Assembly (NCBI RefSeq): GCF_039544005.1 | Contig: NZ_BAABKV010000001.1 | Location: 2,480,001-2,544,000, forward strand | Origin: Kitasatospora paranensis | Lineage (GTDB): Bacteria > Actinomycetota > Actinomycetes > Streptomycetales > Streptomycetaceae | Direction: 5' to 3' | Length of the DNA: 64,000 nucleotides | Part shown: in pieces, positions 50,364 to 60,803 of the stretch | Numbering within the stretch: the first letter of the stretch is position 1 | How the letters are laid out: each line of letters starts with the position of its first letter | Made by a program: the position numbers and the translations under genes | The notes under the pieces: model-generated | Told to the model about the DNA's origin: nothing | The model's database searches: none | Seen by the model: the letters and a program-made list of their open reading frames with translations, nothing else

Positions 50364-51085
50364 CGGGACACAGCCTCCAGGGCCTCTTCGAGGGTGAACT
50401 TCTGCTCGTAGAGGGCCTTGCCCACGATCGAGCCCTCGACACCCTCCGGGACCAGGGTGGCGATGGCGCGCAGGTCGTCGAGGGACGACACGCCGCCGGA
50501 GGCGACGACGGGCCGGTCGGTGGCGGCGCAGACGGTGCGCAGCAGCTCCAGGTTGGGGCCGGTGAGGGTGCCGTCGCGGTTGACGTCGGTGACGACGTAG
50601 CGGGCGCAGCCCTCGGAGTCGAGGCGGGCGAGGACCTCGTACAGGTCGCCGCCCTCGCTCGTCCAGCCGCGGCCGCGCAGGGTGGTGCCGACGACGTCGA
50701 GGCCGACCGCGATCCTCTCACCGTGCTCGGCGATGACCTTGGCGACCCACTCCGGGCTCTCCAGCGCGGCGGTGCCGAGGTTGACGCGGGTGCAGCCGGT
50801 GGCGAGGGCGGCGGCGAGCGAGGCGTCGTCGCGGATGCCGCCGGACAGCTCGACCTTGATGTCGAGGCGGCCGGTGACCTCGGCGACCAGGGCGCGGTTG
50901 TCGCCCGTGCCGAAGGCGGCGTCGAGGTCGACCAGGTGCAGCCACTCGGCGCCGGCGGCCTGCCAGGCGAGGGCGGCGGCGAGCGGCTCGCCGAAGGAGG
51001 TCTCGGTGCCGGAGGCGCCCTTGACCAGGCGGACGGCCTGGCCGTCGCGGACATCGACGGCGGGCAGGAGTTCGAGGCGGCTCAC
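50360..51085 (-). CDS. priA: bifunctional HisA/TrpF isomerase PriA
   Basis: TIM-barrel isomerase. Catalytic Asp residues lie in [17 protein letters not shown] and [16 protein letters not shown]; phosphate loops are [12 protein letters not shown] and [13 protein letters not shown]. In actinobacteria this protein performs both ProFAR isomerisation (histidine) and PRA isomerisation (tryptophan), and no trpF gene is present in the trp cluster here, which fits. Length is 241 aa with an intact frame. Dual function is inferred from the lineage. Confidence 0.93.
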   Translation of the reverse strand: MSRLELLPAVDVRDGQAVRLVKGASGTETSFGEPLAAALAWQAAGAEWLHLVDLDAAFGTGDNRALVAEVTGRLDIKVELSGGIRDDASLAAALATGCTRVNLGTAALESPEWVAKVIAEHGERIAVGLDVVGTTLRGRGWTSEGGDLYEVLARLDSEGCARYVVTDVNRDGTLTGPNLELLRTVCAATDRPVVASGGVSSLDDLRAIATLVPEGVEGSIVGKALYEQKFTLEEALEAVSR

Positions 51086-51113
51086 GTACGGCTCTCCAAG
51101 CGTGGAAGGGGCT

Positions 51114-51749
51114 TCAGAGGGTGGTGACCCAGTTGGTCAGCAGGGCGGCGCCGGCGTCGCCGGACTTCTCGGGGTGGAACTGGGTGGCCCACAGCGGGCC
51201 GTTCTCCACCGCGGCGACGAACCGGTGGCCGTGGGTGGCCCAGGTGACCAGCGGGGGGTTCAGCCGCTCGCTGTGGACCTCCAGCTCCCAGTGGCGCACG
51301 CCGTAGGAGTGCACGAAGTAGAAGCGCGTGTCGGCGTCGAGGCCGGCGAAGAGCCGGCTGCCCTCGGGGGCGTCGACGGTGTTCCAGCCCATGTGCGGGA
51401 CGACCGGGGCCTCCAGCGGCTCGACCGTGCCGGGCCACTCGTCGCAGCCGGCGGTCTCGACGCCGTGCTCGACGCCCCGCTCGAAGAGGATCTGCATGCC
51501 GACGCAGATGCCGAGCACCGGCCGGCCGCCGGCGAGCCGGCGGCCGATGATCTGCTCGCCGCGGACGGCCTTGAGGCCGCGCATGCAGGCCTCGAAGGCG
51601 CCGACGCCGGGCACCAGCAGGCCGTCCGCGTCGAGGGCGGCCTGGAAGTCGGAGGTGACGGTGACGTTCGCGCCGGTGCGCTCGACGGCGCGCTGCGCGG
51701 AACGGAGGTTGCCGGAACCGTAGTCGAGGACGACGACGTTCTTGGCCAT
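51114..51749 (-). CDS. hisH: imidazole glycerol phosphate synthase, glutaminase subunit
   Basis: Class I glutamine amidotransferase giving ammonia to HisF. The catalytic triad is visible: Cys in [13 protein letters not shown], His and Glu in [15 protein letters not shown]. The oxyanion strand is [14 protein letters not shown]. Length is 211 aa with an intact frame. It lies between a small membrane peptide gene and priA. Confidence 0.96.
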   Translation of the reverse strand: MAKNVVVLDYGSGNLRSAQRAVERTGANVTVTSDFQAALDADGLLVPGVGAFEACMRGLKAVRGEQIIGRRLAGGRPVLGICVGMQILFERGVEHGVETAGCDEWPGTVEPLEAPVVPHMGWNTVDAPEGSRLFAGLDADTRFYFVHSYGVRHWELEVHSERLNPPLVTWATHGHRFVAAVENGPLWATQFHPEKSGDAGAALLTNWVTTL

Positions 51750-51767
51750 GAAGGGGGATCCCGTCTC

Positions 51768-51920
51768 TTAGAGGCGCATCAGGCCGGTGCCCAGGCACAT
51801 CACGGCGCCGATGGCGACCACGGCGATGACGCCCTTGGGCAGCTTCTGCTTCCAGAACGAGATGACGCCGCCGGCCAGGAAGAGGCCGACGAAGATCAGC
51901 GCGACGGCGGACTTGCTCAC
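51768..51920 (-). CDS. 50-residue membrane peptide between hisB and hisH
   Basis: GTG 51920 overlaps the hisB stop by 4 bp (GTGA), so the gene is translated with the operon. The product has two hydrophobic segments (SAVALIFVGLFLAGGVISFW and GVIAVVAIGAVMCLGTGLM) joined by a basic turn (KQKLPK). The coupling and codon use argue that it is real. I recall a small membrane protein gene at this place in other streptomycetes. Its role is unknown. Confidence 0.78.
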   Translation of the reverse strand: MSKSAVALIFVGLFLAGGVISFWKQKLPKGVIAVVAIGAVMCLGTGLMRL

Positions 51921-52510
51921 AGTGCACCCTTGGTCGAGGGGAGGATGCCGGCCGCGCGCGGGTCGCGCTCGGAGGCGTAGCGCAGCGCCCGGGCGAGCGC
52001 CTTGAACTGGCACTCCACGATGTGGTGCGCGTTGCGGCCGTACGGCACGTGGACGTGCAGCGCGACCTGGGCCTGCGCCACGAACGACTCCAGGATGTGC
52101 CGGGTCATCGTGGTGTCGTAGGCGCCGATCATCGGCGCCATCGACTCGGGCTCGGTGTGCACCAGGTAGGGGCGGCCGGAGAGGTCGACGGTGACCTGGG
52201 CGAGCGACTCGTCCAGCGGGACGGTGCAGTTGCCGAAGCGGTAGATGCCGACCTTGTCGCCGAGCGCCTGCTTGAAGGCGGCGCCCAGGGCGAGGGCGGT
52301 GTCCTCGATGGTGTGGTGGGTGTCGATGTGCAGGTCGCCGTCGGTCTTGACCGTGAGGTCGAAGAGGCCGTGGCGGCCGAGCTGGTCGAGCATGTGGTCG
52401 TAGAACCCGACGCCCGTGGAGATGTCGGTCTTTCCGGTGCCGTCGAGGTCGATCTCGACGAGGACCGAGGTCTCCTTGGTGGTGCGTTCGACGCGGCCGA
52501 TACGGGACAT
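51917..52510 (-). CDS. hisB: imidazoleglycerol-phosphate dehydratase
   Basis: Manganese enzyme that dehydrates imidazole glycerol phosphate. Repeated metal-binding His motifs are visible: FYDHMLDQLGRHGLFDL, DTHHTIEDTALALG and GRNAHHIVECQFKALARAL. Length is 197 aa, the monofunctional type without the phosphatase domain found in enterobacteria. The frame is intact. It starts 6 bp after the hisC stop. Confidence 0.97.
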   Translation of the reverse strand: MSRIGRVERTTKETSVLVEIDLDGTGKTDISTGVGFYDHMLDQLGRHGLFDLTVKTDGDLHIDTHHTIEDTALALGAAFKQALGDKVGIYRFGNCTVPLDESLAQVTVDLSGRPYLVHTEPESMAPMIGAYDTTMTRHILESFVAQAQVALHVHVPYGRNAHHIVECQFKALARALRYASERDPRAAGILPSTKGAL

Positions 52511-52516
52511 TCGGGG

Positions 52517-53665
52517 TTACAGCTCCTGACTGGCTGCGCGCGCGAGGCGCGCACGATCAAGGGTGGGGGCGGGCGACGGGAGGGAGAGGCGGACGGCGTC
52601 CAGGAAGGCGTCGTTCTCGGCCGGCGTACCGGCGGTGACGCGCAGCCACCCGGGGACGCCGTTGTCGCGGACGAGCACGCCCCGATCGAGAATCGCCTGC
52701 CAGACGGCGTGGGTGTCGGCGAAGCGGCCGAACTGGATGAAGTTGGCGTCGGAGTCGGTGACCGACAGGCCGAGGCCGCGCAGCGCGTCGACCAGGCGGT
52801 CGCGCTCGGCCTTGAGCTGCTCGACGTAGCCGAGCAGGGTGTCGGTGTGCTCCAGGCAGGCCAGCGCGGTGGCCTGGGTGACGGCCGACAGGTGGTAGGG
52901 CAGCCGCACCAGCTGGACGGCGTCGACCACGGCCGGGTCGGCGGCGAGGTACCCGAGCCGCAGCCCGGCCGCGCCGAACGCCTTCGACATGGTGCGGGTG
53001 ACGACGAGGTTGGGCCGGCCCTCGATCAGCGGCAGCAGCGAGGCGCGGTGCGAGAACTCGACGTACGCCTCGTCGACGATCACCAGGCTGGGCCGGGCGG
53101 CCTGCGCGGCCTCGTACAGGGCGAGGACGGTGTCGGCGGCGACGGCGGTGCCGGTCGGGTTGTTCGGCGAGCAGACGAAGACGACGTTCGGCCGCACCTC
53201 GGCGATCGCGGCGACGGCCGCGTCGAGGTCGACGGTGAAGTCCTCGTTGCGGGGGCCGGAGATCCAGCCGGTGCCGGTGCCGCGCGAGATCAGCGCGTGC
53301 ATCGAGTACGAGGGCTCGAAGCCGAGGGCGGTGCGGCCGGGGCCGCCGAAGGTCTGCAGCAGCTGCTGGAGCACCTCGTTGGAGCCGTTGGCGGCCCACA
53401 CCTGCGTCCGGGTGACGGCGTGGCCGGTCGTCCGGGTGAGGTAGTCGGCCAGGCCCTCGCGCAGCTCGACGGCGTCCCGGTCGGGGTAGCGGTTGAGGTG
53501 CCGGGCGGCCTCGGCGACCCGTTCGGCGATCCGGGCCACCAGCGGCTCGGGCAGCGGGTACGGGTTCTCGTTGGTGTTCAGCTGGACGGGGACGTCGAGC
53601 TGCGGCGCGCCGTACGGGGACTGGCCGCGCAGCTCGTCGCGGATGGGGAGGTCGTCGATGTTCAA
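52517..53665 (-). CDS. hisC: histidinol-phosphate aminotransferase
   Basis: PLP aminotransferase. [11 protein letters not shown] at the N-terminus, [25 protein letters not shown], the PLP lysine in [17 protein letters not shown] and the C-terminal phosphate-binding [16 protein letters not shown]. Length is 382 aa. The start is a TTG at 53665 inside the hisD stop (TTGA overlap); no ATG or GTG fits the conserved N-terminus [21 protein letters not shown] base-calling error in the start codon is possible. Confidence 0.95.
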   Translation of the reverse strand: MNIDDLPIRDELRGQSPYGAPQLDVPVQLNTNENPYPLPEPLVARIAERVAEAARHLNRYPDRDAVELREGLADYLTRTTGHAVTRTQVWAANGSNEVLQQLLQTFGGPGRTALGFEPSYSMHALISRGTGTGWISGPRNEDFTVDLDAAVAAIAEVRPNVVFVCSPNNPTGTAVAADTVLALYEAAQAARPSLVIVDEAYVEFSHRASLLPLIEGRPNLVVTRTMSKAFGAAGLRLGYLAADPAVVDAVQLVRLPYHLSAVTQATALACLEHTDTLLGYVEQLKAERDRLVDALRGLGLSVTDSDANFIQFGRFADTHAVWQAILDRGVLVRDNGVPGWLRVTAGTPAENDAFLDAVRLSLPSPAPTLDRARLARAASQEL

Positions 53666-54969
53666 GAGCCGGGGACCGTCCAGTCGAAGCGGGCGCGGAT
53701 CGCGTCGCCGTGGCCCGGGAGGTCCTCGGCGGTGGAGAGGTCGACCACGTGCGCGGCGATGCCGGCCAGCGCCTCGCGGTCGTACTCGACGACCTGGACG
53801 CCGCGCAGGAAGGTCTGCACCGAGAGTCCGGAGGAGTGGCAGGCGCAGCCGCCGGTGGGCAGCACGTGGTTGGAGCCGGCCGCGTAGTCGCCGAGCGACA
53901 CCGGGGTGTACCGGCCGATGAAGATCGCGCCCGCGTTGCGGACCCCGGCGGCGACCGCGTGCGCGTCCCGGGTCTGGATCTCCAGGTGCTCGGCGGCGTA
54001 CGCGTTGACGACCGCCAGCCCCTGCTCGACGCCGTCGACCAGGATGATGCCGGACTGCGGGCCGCCGAGCGCCCGGGCCACCCGCTCGCTGTGCTTGGTG
54101 CGGGCGACCTGGTCCTTCAGCTCCGCCTCGACCGCGTCGGCCAGCTCCGGGGAGTCGGTGACCAGCACCGAGCCGGAGGTCGGGCCGTGCTCGGCCTGGC
54201 TGATCAGGTCGGAGGCGACCTCGACCGCGTCGGCGCTGTCGTCGGCGAGGACCATGATCTCGGTCGGGCCGGCTTCGGAGTCGATGCCGATCCGGCCGGC
54301 GAACAGGCGCTTCGCGGCGGCCACGTAGATGTTGCCCGGACCGGTGACGATGTTGACCGGCTCGCACTCCTCCGTGCCGAGCGCGAACATCGCGACCGCC
54401 TGGGCACCGCCGACCGCGTACACCTCGGTGACGTCGAGCAGCGCGCAGGCCGCCAGGATCGTCGGGTGCACCCCGCCGCCGAATGCCTTCTGCGGCGGGG
54501 AGGTGACCGCGATGCCGCGGACGCCGGCCGCCTGCGCCGGGACGACGCTCATCACCACGGAGGACGGGTACACCGCCAGGCCGCCCGGCACGTACATGCC
54601 GACCCGGTCGACCGGCACCCAGCGCTGGGTGACGGTGCCGCCGGGCACCACCTGGGTGGTGTGGCCGGTGCGGCGCTGGTCCGCGTGCACGATCCGGGCG
54701 CGGCGGATCGACTCCTCCAGCGCGGCGCGCACCTTCGGGTCGAGGGTCTCCAGGGCGGCGGTGATCCGCTCCTCGGGGACGCGGGTGCTCTCCAGCCGCA
54801 CGCCGTCGAAGCGCTCGGTGATCTCGATCAGCGCCGCGACCCCGCGATGGCGGACGTCCTCGCAGATCGGCCGCACCTTCTCCAGGGCGGCCTCCACGTC
54901 GAACTCGGCACGGGGCAGCAGGTCGCGCGGGTCCGTGACGGAGCCGCGCAGGTCGATTCGAGAGATCAC
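53662..54969 (-). CDS. hisD: histidinol dehydrogenase
   Basis: Zinc enzyme for the last two steps of histidine synthesis. Key blocks are [55 protein letters not shown] and [17 protein letters not shown], which hold the zinc-binding and general-base residues. Length is 435 aa from GTG 54969 ([10 protein letters not shown]). The frame is intact. It is the first gene of the his operon and is divergent from the membrane protein at 55062, so the his promoter lies between them. Confidence 0.97.
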   Translation of the reverse strand: MISRIDLRGSVTDPRDLLPRAEFDVEAALEKVRPICEDVRHRGVAALIEITERFDGVRLESTRVPEERITAALETLDPKVRAALEESIRRARIVHADQRRTGHTTQVVPGGTVTQRWVPVDRVGMYVPGGLAVYPSSVVMSVVPAQAAGVRGIAVTSPPQKAFGGGVHPTILAACALLDVTEVYAVGGAQAVAMFALGTEECEPVNIVTGPGNIYVAAAKRLFAGRIGIDSEAGPTEIMVLADDSADAVEVASDLISQAEHGPTSGSVLVTDSPELADAVEAELKDQVARTKHSERVARALGGPQSGIILVDGVEQGLAVVNAYAAEHLEIQTRDAHAVAAGVRNAGAIFIGRYTPVSLGDYAAGSNHVLPTGGCACHSSGLSVQTFLRGVQVVEYDREALAGIAAHVVDLSTAEDLPGHGDAIRARFDWTVPGS

Positions 54970-55061
54970 AGGCCCCAGTGTAAGGAGTGGCCGAATCGGG
55001 CGGTCCGGCATTTCAGTCCGTGATACGAAGGGTGAGACTGCCGATGATCACTGGGGGGACG

Positions 55062-56638
55062 ATGGGCGAGGGGCCGCCGCACGGCTGGACACCCGTGGAG
55101 GAGCGGCTGTGGGAGGCCTTCCGGCGCGGCGAAGTGCTCGACCTGAGGACGGACGGCGCCGACGACGACGCGGCCGGCGGCGCCGACTGGGGGCCGGAGC
55201 GGACGGTCCGCGCCGAGGTGCTCGCCCACCTGCTGCTGTCCGGACCGGAGGCCGCGCCCGGGCGCGTCGCCGGGCTGAGGCTCGACGGCGCGTACGTCAC
55301 CGGCCCGCTCCGGCTGGCCGGCGCCACCGTGCCGTCCTACATCGAGATGCACGGCTGCCGCTTCGACAGCACGGTGCTGGTGTCCGAGGCCAGGGTCGGC
55401 ACCGTCCGGCTGATCGGCTGCCTGATACCGCGGCTGGAGGCCGCCCGGCTGGCCGCCGACGGCGACCTGCACCTGGCCCGCTGCGTGATACCGCAGGGCG
55501 TCCGGCTCACCGACGCGAGGATCGGCACCGACCTGCTGCTCAACCAGGCCGTGCTGGGCGCCGACCGGCACAGTCGGGCGTTCGCCGCGGACGGGCTCAC
55601 CGTCCACCAGGACCTGGAGGCCGAGCGGCTGGTCGCGCACGGCGAGTTCGGCATCCGCACCGGCCGGATCGGCGGGCGGCTCTCGCTGCGCGGCGCACAG
55701 CTGAGCATCGCCGACCCGACCCGCAACTGCCTGAACCTGGCCCGGACGTCGGTCGGCAACACGCTGTACCTGACCGGCTCCGCCGACAGCAGCTGGACGT
55801 CCTCCCCCACCCACTACGGGTACGGCTACGGCATGCCGATCGCACCCGGCGCCTCGGTGACCCCGTTCCGCGCCCGCGGCGGGGTCCGGCTGGTCGACGC
55901 CCGCTTCGAGAGCGCCTGCCTGATCCACGACGCCGAGTTCGCGCTCTCCCCGCAGCAGGAGCTGTCCCTGCGCCGGATCCGCACGCCCGAGCTGCGCTTC
56001 GCCTGCCGCACCGCGCCCGGCGGGCGGGTCTCGCTCTCCCGCGCCCAGGTCGGCAACCTGGTCGACACGCCGGCGTCCTGGCCGGGCGCCGGCCTGGTGG
56101 TGCTCGACGGCTTCGCCTACGACTCGCTGCGGCCTGCCGCGCCGTTCGACGTCGAGCAGCGGATCGCCTGGCTGGAGTCCTCGCTCGGCGAGTACCAGCC
56201 CGAGCCGTACGAGCAGCTCGCCTCCGCGCTGCGCCGCGACGGCCGGGACGACGACGCCCGCGAGGTGCTGTACGCCAAGCAGCGCCGGCGGCGGGGGCCC
56301 TGCCGGTGCACGCCCGGCTGTGGGGGCTGCTGCAGGACGTCACGGTCGGCTACGGCTACCGGCCGGGCCGGGCCGCGCTGTGGCTGCTGCTGGCCTGGCT
56401 GCTGGGCACCGCGTACTTCGCCGCGAACCCGCCGCCGGCGCTCAAGGCCGACGAGGTGCCGACCTGGAACGCGCCGCTGTTCGCGCTGAGCCGGCTGCTG
56501 CCGGTGGTCGACCTCGGGCAGGACGGCTGGAACCCGGGCCATACCGGCCAGTGGGTGGCCGCCGGGCTCGTCCTGACCGGCTGGATCCTCGCCACGACGG
56601 TGGTGACCGGCGCCACCCGGCTGCTCCAGCGCGGCTGA
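55062..56638 (+). CDS. membrane protein with long repetitive beta-rich N-terminal domain (one apparent deletion)
   Basis: 525 aa after repair (one G added near 56296, restoring ALPVHARLWGLLQDVTVGYG). Residues 60-380 are built from short repeating units of the type A-x-L-x-G-A / G-x-L-x-L (LRLDGAYVTGPLRLAGA, VRLTDARIGTDLLLNQAVL, GGRLSLRGAQLSIA), suggesting a pentapeptide-like right-handed helix. The end has two membrane helices (AALWLLLAWLLGTAYFA, AAGLVLTGWILATTVV). The likely start is ATG 55062 after GGGGGG. I know no function. It is divergent from hisD. Confidence 0.75.
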
Positions 56639-56723
56639 CCGGCACGGGCCCGGGCGGCACCGGGCCCGGCGCGCCACGAAACGCCCGGGCGCGCGGGGCG
56701 CCCGGGCAACTACGCTGTGCGCC

Positions 56724-57452
56724 GTGACAGAACGGCTCCCGCTCTTCCCGCTCAACACGGTCCTGTACCCGGGCCTGGTGATGCCCCTGCACGTCTTCGA
56801 GGAGCGCTACCGCCGACTCGTCGCCGACCTGCTCGCCGGACCGGACGAGCAGCCGCGCCGGTTCGGCGTGCTCGCGATCCGGGACGGCCGCGAGGTCGCC
56901 CCCGTCCGGGAGAGCGCGGGCCCGGCCGGGCCGCTGGACGGCCTCGGCACCATGACCGGCGACCCGCTGGAGGCGCTGCACCGGGTGGGCTGCGTCGCCG
57001 ACGTCACCACCGCCCGCGAGCAGTCCGACGGCCGGTACGAACTGCTGATCACCGGGACGACCCGGTTCCGGCTGCTCTCGATCGACGCCACCGGCCCGTA
57101 CCTGGTCGGCGAGACGGAGGAGCTGGAGGAGCAGTCCGGCAAGGGCGCCGGCGCGCTGGCCGCCGGGGTGGAGCGCGCGTTCCGGCTGTACCGCAAGCGC
57201 CTGGCCGGGGCGAAGGAGTCCACCCTGGCCGGCGAGCAGGAGCTGCCGCTCGACCCGCAGGTGCTGTCCTACCTGGTGGCGGCCGCCGCCGTGCTGCCCG
57301 CCCCGGTCAAGCAGGAGCTGCTGGCCTGCCCGGACACCGCCCAGCGCCTCGACGCCGAGCTGGAGCTGCTGCGCCGGGAGACGGCCCTGCTGGCCTGGCT
57401 GCCGTCGGTGCCCGCGACCGACCTGACCCGCCAGGCCTTCAGCCCGAACTGA
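56724..57452 (+). CDS. LON N-terminal (substrate-binding) domain protein
   Basis: A 242-aa protein consisting of the LON substrate-binding domain alone, with no ATPase or protease part: LPLFPLNTVLYPGLVMPLHV, FEERYRRLVADLL, GCVADVTTAREQSDGRYELL, TGTTRFRLLSID. Such stand-alone domains are widespread in actinobacteria and may bind unfolded polypeptides or act as adaptors. The frame is intact. The ybaK gene follows 29 bp later on the same strand. Confidence 0.9.
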   Translation: MTERLPLFPLNTVLYPGLVMPLHVFEERYRRLVADLLAGPDEQPRRFGVLAIRDGREVAPVRESAGPAGPLDGLGTMTGDPLEALHRVGCVADVTTAREQSDGRYELLITGTTRFRLLSIDATGPYLVGETEELEEQSGKGAGALAAGVERAFRLYRKRLAGAKESTLAGEQELPLDPQVLSYLVAAAAVLPAPVKQELLACPDTAQRLDAELELLRRETALLAWLPSVPATDLTRQAFSPN

Positions 57453-57481
57453 CCCCGCCCCGACCAGGAGGGCCGCCACCG

Positions 57482-57976
57482 ATGGCGAAGAAGACGAAGA
57501 AGGGCGGCCAGGGCACCCCGGCCACCGTCGCGCTGGAGAGTGCGGGCGTCGCGTTCACCGTGCACGCCTACGACCACGACCCGGCCGCCGCCTCCTACGG
57601 CGGGGAGGCCGCCGAGGTGCTGGGCGTCCCCGCGGAGCGGGTGTTCAAGACGCTGGTCGCCGAGGTCGACGGCGCCCTGGTCGTGGGCGTCGTCCCGGTC
57701 TCCGGCGCGCTCGACCTCAAGGCGCTGGCTGCGGCGGTCGGCGGCAAGCGGGCGGCGATGGCCGACCCGGCGGCCGCCGAGCGCAGCAGCGGCTACGTCC
57801 TCGGCGGCATCTCGCCGCTGGGCCAGCGGCGGCCGCTGCGGACCGTCCTGGACGACAGCGCGCTCGCCCATCCGACCGTCTTCGTGTCGGCCGGGCGGCG
57901 CGGCCTGGAGGTCGAGCTCGCCCCGGCCGACCTGCTCGCCCTCACCGGTGCCGGCACGGCGGCCATCGGGCGCTGA
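57482..57976 (+). CDS. ybaK: YbaK-type Cys-tRNA(Pro) deacylase
   Basis: Removes cysteine mischarged onto tRNA-Pro. The N-terminus is Lys-rich (AKKTKKGGQGTPA). The conserved lysine lies in ERVFKTLVAEVDG and the family motif GYVLGGISPLGQRRPLRTV is intact. Length is 164 aa. ATG 57482 follows GGAGGGCC. It probably forms a short transcript with the LON-domain gene and ends at a strong hairpin. Confidence 0.92.
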   Translation: MAKKTKKGGQGTPATVALESAGVAFTVHAYDHDPAAASYGGEAAEVLGVPAERVFKTLVAEVDGALVVGVVPVSGALDLKALAAAVGGKRAAMADPAAAERSSGYVLGGISPLGQRRPLRTVLDDSALAHPTVFVSAGRRGLEVELAPADLLALTGAGTAAIGR

Positions 57977-57982
57977 CCCGGG

Positions 57983-58014
57983 GCGGGCCCGGGCGCCGAA
58001 GCGCCCGGGCCCGC
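57983..58014. terminator. bidirectional terminator after ybaK
   Basis: GCGGGCCCGGGCGC (57983-57996) pairs perfectly with 58001-58014 around a CGAA tetraloop, between converging genes. Confidence 0.85.
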
Positions 58015-58028
58015 CGCCGTGCGGACCG

Positions 58029-58780
58029 TCAGGGGTGGGGCTGTGCGGCCCAGTGCCGTCCGGGCCGGCGTCCCGCGGGCCGGTGGCGGGATCGGCGGAG
58101 TCACCGTCGAAGGGGCCGGCGGCCTGCGGGCGCTCGGCCGGCGGCGGCGCGCCCCACGGGCCGGCCCAGTACGGCGGCGGGTCCTGCTCGCGCTTGCCGA
58201 ACGCGGCGGACAGCACCAGCAGCACCACCATCGCGGTGACCGGCCAGACCAGCAGCGCACCGTGGGCGCCGAGCTCCAGCGGCGCGGAGAAGCGGCCGCC
58301 CTCGCCGACCTGCTTGGCGTGGGCCACCAGGTCCGAGGCCGGCCCCAGCCGGATTCCGAGCTGCCAGCCGATCAGCGAGCCCGCCACCCCGCCGACGGCG
58401 AGGCCGACCGCGACCGCGATGCCGCCGCCGCGCCGCCGGGTGAGCAGGAAGGCGGCCAGCGCCGTGACGACCCCGGCGCCGAGGGCCAGCAGCGCGAACA
58501 CCGAGTCCGCGCCGGCCCGCTGCTCGCCCTCCGGGTCGGTGTAGAGCAGCTGGTCGCCCTTGACGACCAGCCCCACCCTGGGCGCCAGCCAGAGCCACAG
58601 CAGGCCGAGCACCACACCGAGCAGGGCCCCGCCGACCGCCGCGAGCGCGCCGATCCGCAGCTCCGGCACGAGCGGTGCCTTCGACCGGGCGGGCCGCTCG
58701 GGCAGCGGCGGCGGGGCGAACGGATCGTGCGCGGCGGCCGACTCGGCGCCCGGCCCCGGAGGTGTGTTCGGTACGGTCAC
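58029..58780 (-). CDS. DUF2567-like membrane protein (one apparent deletion)
   Basis: A Pro-rich cytoplasmic start (DPFAPPPLPERPARSKAPLVP), then four membrane segments (IGALAAVGGALLGVVLGLLW, ALLALGAGVVTALAAFLL, IAVAVGLAVGGVAGSLIG, LLVWPVTAMVVLLVLSA) and a Pro/Gly-rich tail. The frame as written runs on past 57.9 kb. One G added in the GGACGG segment at about 58062 gives an end HWAAQPHP with stop at 58029. Repaired length is 250 aa. Function unknown. Confidence 0.72.
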
Positions 58781-58827
58781 GGGCTCATCGTTTCACGACC
58801 GGGCGGACGCGGTCCGATCGTCCCCCG

Positions 58828-59643
58828 TCAGCGGGTGGCCCGCCGGTACGCCCAGGTCGCCGCCGTGAGCGAGCAGAGCCCGACGGCCGCACAGACCGCC
58901 AGGTCACCGAGGACGGCCGCCCAGTCGGGCGAGGCCGTGAACGTCCGGGCGAACGCCTCCACGCCGTACGTGGACGGCAGCAGGTCGCGCAGCCGGCGCA
59001 CCGGCTCCGGCAGGTGGGAGACCGGCAGCACGCCCAGCAGCAGGGCCGCCGACATGCCCAGCTGGCCGAGCAGCGTGGCGATCTCCTGGCGCGGCGCGAG
59101 CAGCCCGAAGGCGGCGCCCAGCCCGGACAGTGCCGCCCCGGCGAGCGGGACGACGGCCAGCAGGACCCACAGGTGGGCGACCGGCAGATCGAACATCCAG
59201 GCACCGGCGGCGGCCGTCACCACCGTGCCCGGCAGCGTGAACGACGCGTACGCGCCGGCCGCGCCCAGCACCACCGCGGCGGGCGGCACCGGCAGCGTCG
59301 CGTAGTGGTCGAGGCCGCCGGTGGCCCGGAGCCTGCCGAAGTACTGGGCGAGCAGGTTGAGCGCGACGAAGGCGACCACCAGCACCGCCGAGCCGGCCAC
59401 CACGGCGTGCGCGGCCGGGTTGTCACCGGGATCGACGACGCCGCGCATCATCACCAGGATGCCGAGCGACTGGAAGGTCGCCACGAACAGCAGCGGGATC
59501 CGGGCCACCCGGGCCCGGGCCAGCTGCGCCCGGTAGACGGCGGCGAGCGCGGGCAGCAGCCGGGCGGCGGGGGCCAGCTCGGCGGCGGTCGCGGGGACGG
59601 CGGGGGCCGGGGCGTCGAGCATCGTCACGTCGGCAGTCCTCAC
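58828..59643 (-). CDS. ABC-2 type exporter permease
   Basis: A 271-aa membrane protein with six hydrophobic segments, including IPLLFVATFQSLGILVMM, AVVAGSAVLVVAFVALNLL and LLGQLGMSAALLLGVLPVS, and the conserved LPEPVRRLRDLLPSTYGVEAF before the last helix. GTG 59643 overlaps the stop of the ATPase gene by 4 bp; GTG 59631 or ATG 59622 in the same frame are alternatives. The frame is intact. The substrate is unknown. Confidence 0.87.
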   Translation of the reverse strand: MRTADVTMLDAPAPAVPATAAELAPAARLLPALAAVYRAQLARARVARIPLLFVATFQSLGILVMMRGVVDPGDNPAAHAVVAGSAVLVVAFVALNLLAQYFGRLRATGGLDHYATLPVPPAAVVLGAAGAYASFTLPGTVVTAAAGAWMFDLPVAHLWVLLAVVPLAGAALSGLGAAFGLLAPRQEIATLLGQLGMSAALLLGVLPVSHLPEPVRRLRDLLPSTYGVEAFARTFTASPDWAAVLGDLAVCAAVGLCSLTAATWAYRRATR

Positions 59644-60667
59644 TTCGCCAGTCCGCTGTGCCGGCCGCCGAGCTTGAGGTAGGCGTCCTCCAGGCTCGGG
59701 GTGGCCAGGGTGAAGTCGTCGAGCGCCGCGAGGGCCGCTCCGCCGGTGACGGCGGCGACCAGCTCGCGGGCCTGTTCGGGGGTGGTGCGCACCGTCCAGC
59801 GGCGGCCGCTGCGCTCGGCGCGTTCGGCCAGCCGGGCGACCGCGGGGACGTCCAGCGGCGCCTCGGTGCGCCAGACCAGGTCGAGCCGGACGTCGCCGTC
59901 GACCAGCGCCTTGAGCCCGCCGGGCGTGTCGCAGGCGATCACCCGGCCCTCGTCCACGACGGCGACCCGGTCGAGCACCGTCTCGGCCTCGATCACGTTG
60001 TGGGTGACCAGCAGGACGGTGGTGCCGCACTCCGCCCGGCGGCGGTCCACGGCGGCCCAGACCGCCCGGCGGGCGACCGGGTCCATCCCGGTGGTGGGCT
60101 CGTCCAGGACGAGCAGCGGACGCTCCCCACGAGGACGGCCGCGAAGCAGGCGAGCCGGCGCTGGCCCCCGGAGAGCTTGGCGATCGGACGGCCGGCCAGC
60201 GGCTCCAGGCCGAGCTCGGTGAGGACGTCGGCTGCCTCCGCGCGCGCCCGGGCGCGGGTCAGACCGCGCAGCCGGCCGGTGGTCTCGGCGGCCAGCGCGA
60301 CGGTCAGCTCGTCCAGCGCGGTGGACTCCTGGCCGAGGTAGCCGAGCAGCCGGGCGGCCCGCTCGGGGTGGCGGACGATGTCGTGGCCGAGGATGTCGAC
60401 GGTGCCCGCGTCGGGCCGGAGCAGGCCGGTGAGCTGGCGCACGAGGGTGGACTTGCCGGCACCGTTCGGGCCGAGCAGGCCGAAGATCTCACCGCGGCCG
60501 ACGGTGAGGTCGATCCCGGCGTTGGCCCGGACCTCGCAGGCCTCGGCGCCGCGGCCGCTGCGGAAGGTCTTGGCCAGCCCTCGGACGGTGCAGCAGGGCT
60601 CGGGGACCGGCCTGCCGCCGGCGCCCAGGGTCGGGGCCGCGGGTGCCTGCCGGTCGGTGTCGCTCAC
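59640..60667 (-). CDS. ABC exporter ATP-binding protein (one apparent deletion)
   Basis: Walker A FGLLGPNGAGKS, signature KLSGGQRRLACFAAVL, Walker B LLVLDEPTTGMD and H-loop LLVTHNVIEAE. One G is missing near 60127; adding it restores VLVGERPLLVLDEP. Repaired length is 342 aa, with the extended C-terminal domain of DrrA-like exporters (SLEDAYLKLGGRHSG). It starts with GTG 60667 and is coupled to the permease. No regulator gene is adjacent, unlike the exporter at 16.4 kb. Confidence 0.9.
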
Positions 60668-60803
60668 GACCGAAGACTCTACGCTCCGCCGCCGCCGAAC
60701 CGGACAACGGGGCCGATCCGGGACGACCGGGGCGCACCGGCCGCTGCCCCCGGTCCGGCCCCGGTCGTCGGACGAGCCCTGAGTCCTGGTACCGCGTCCG
60801 GCC

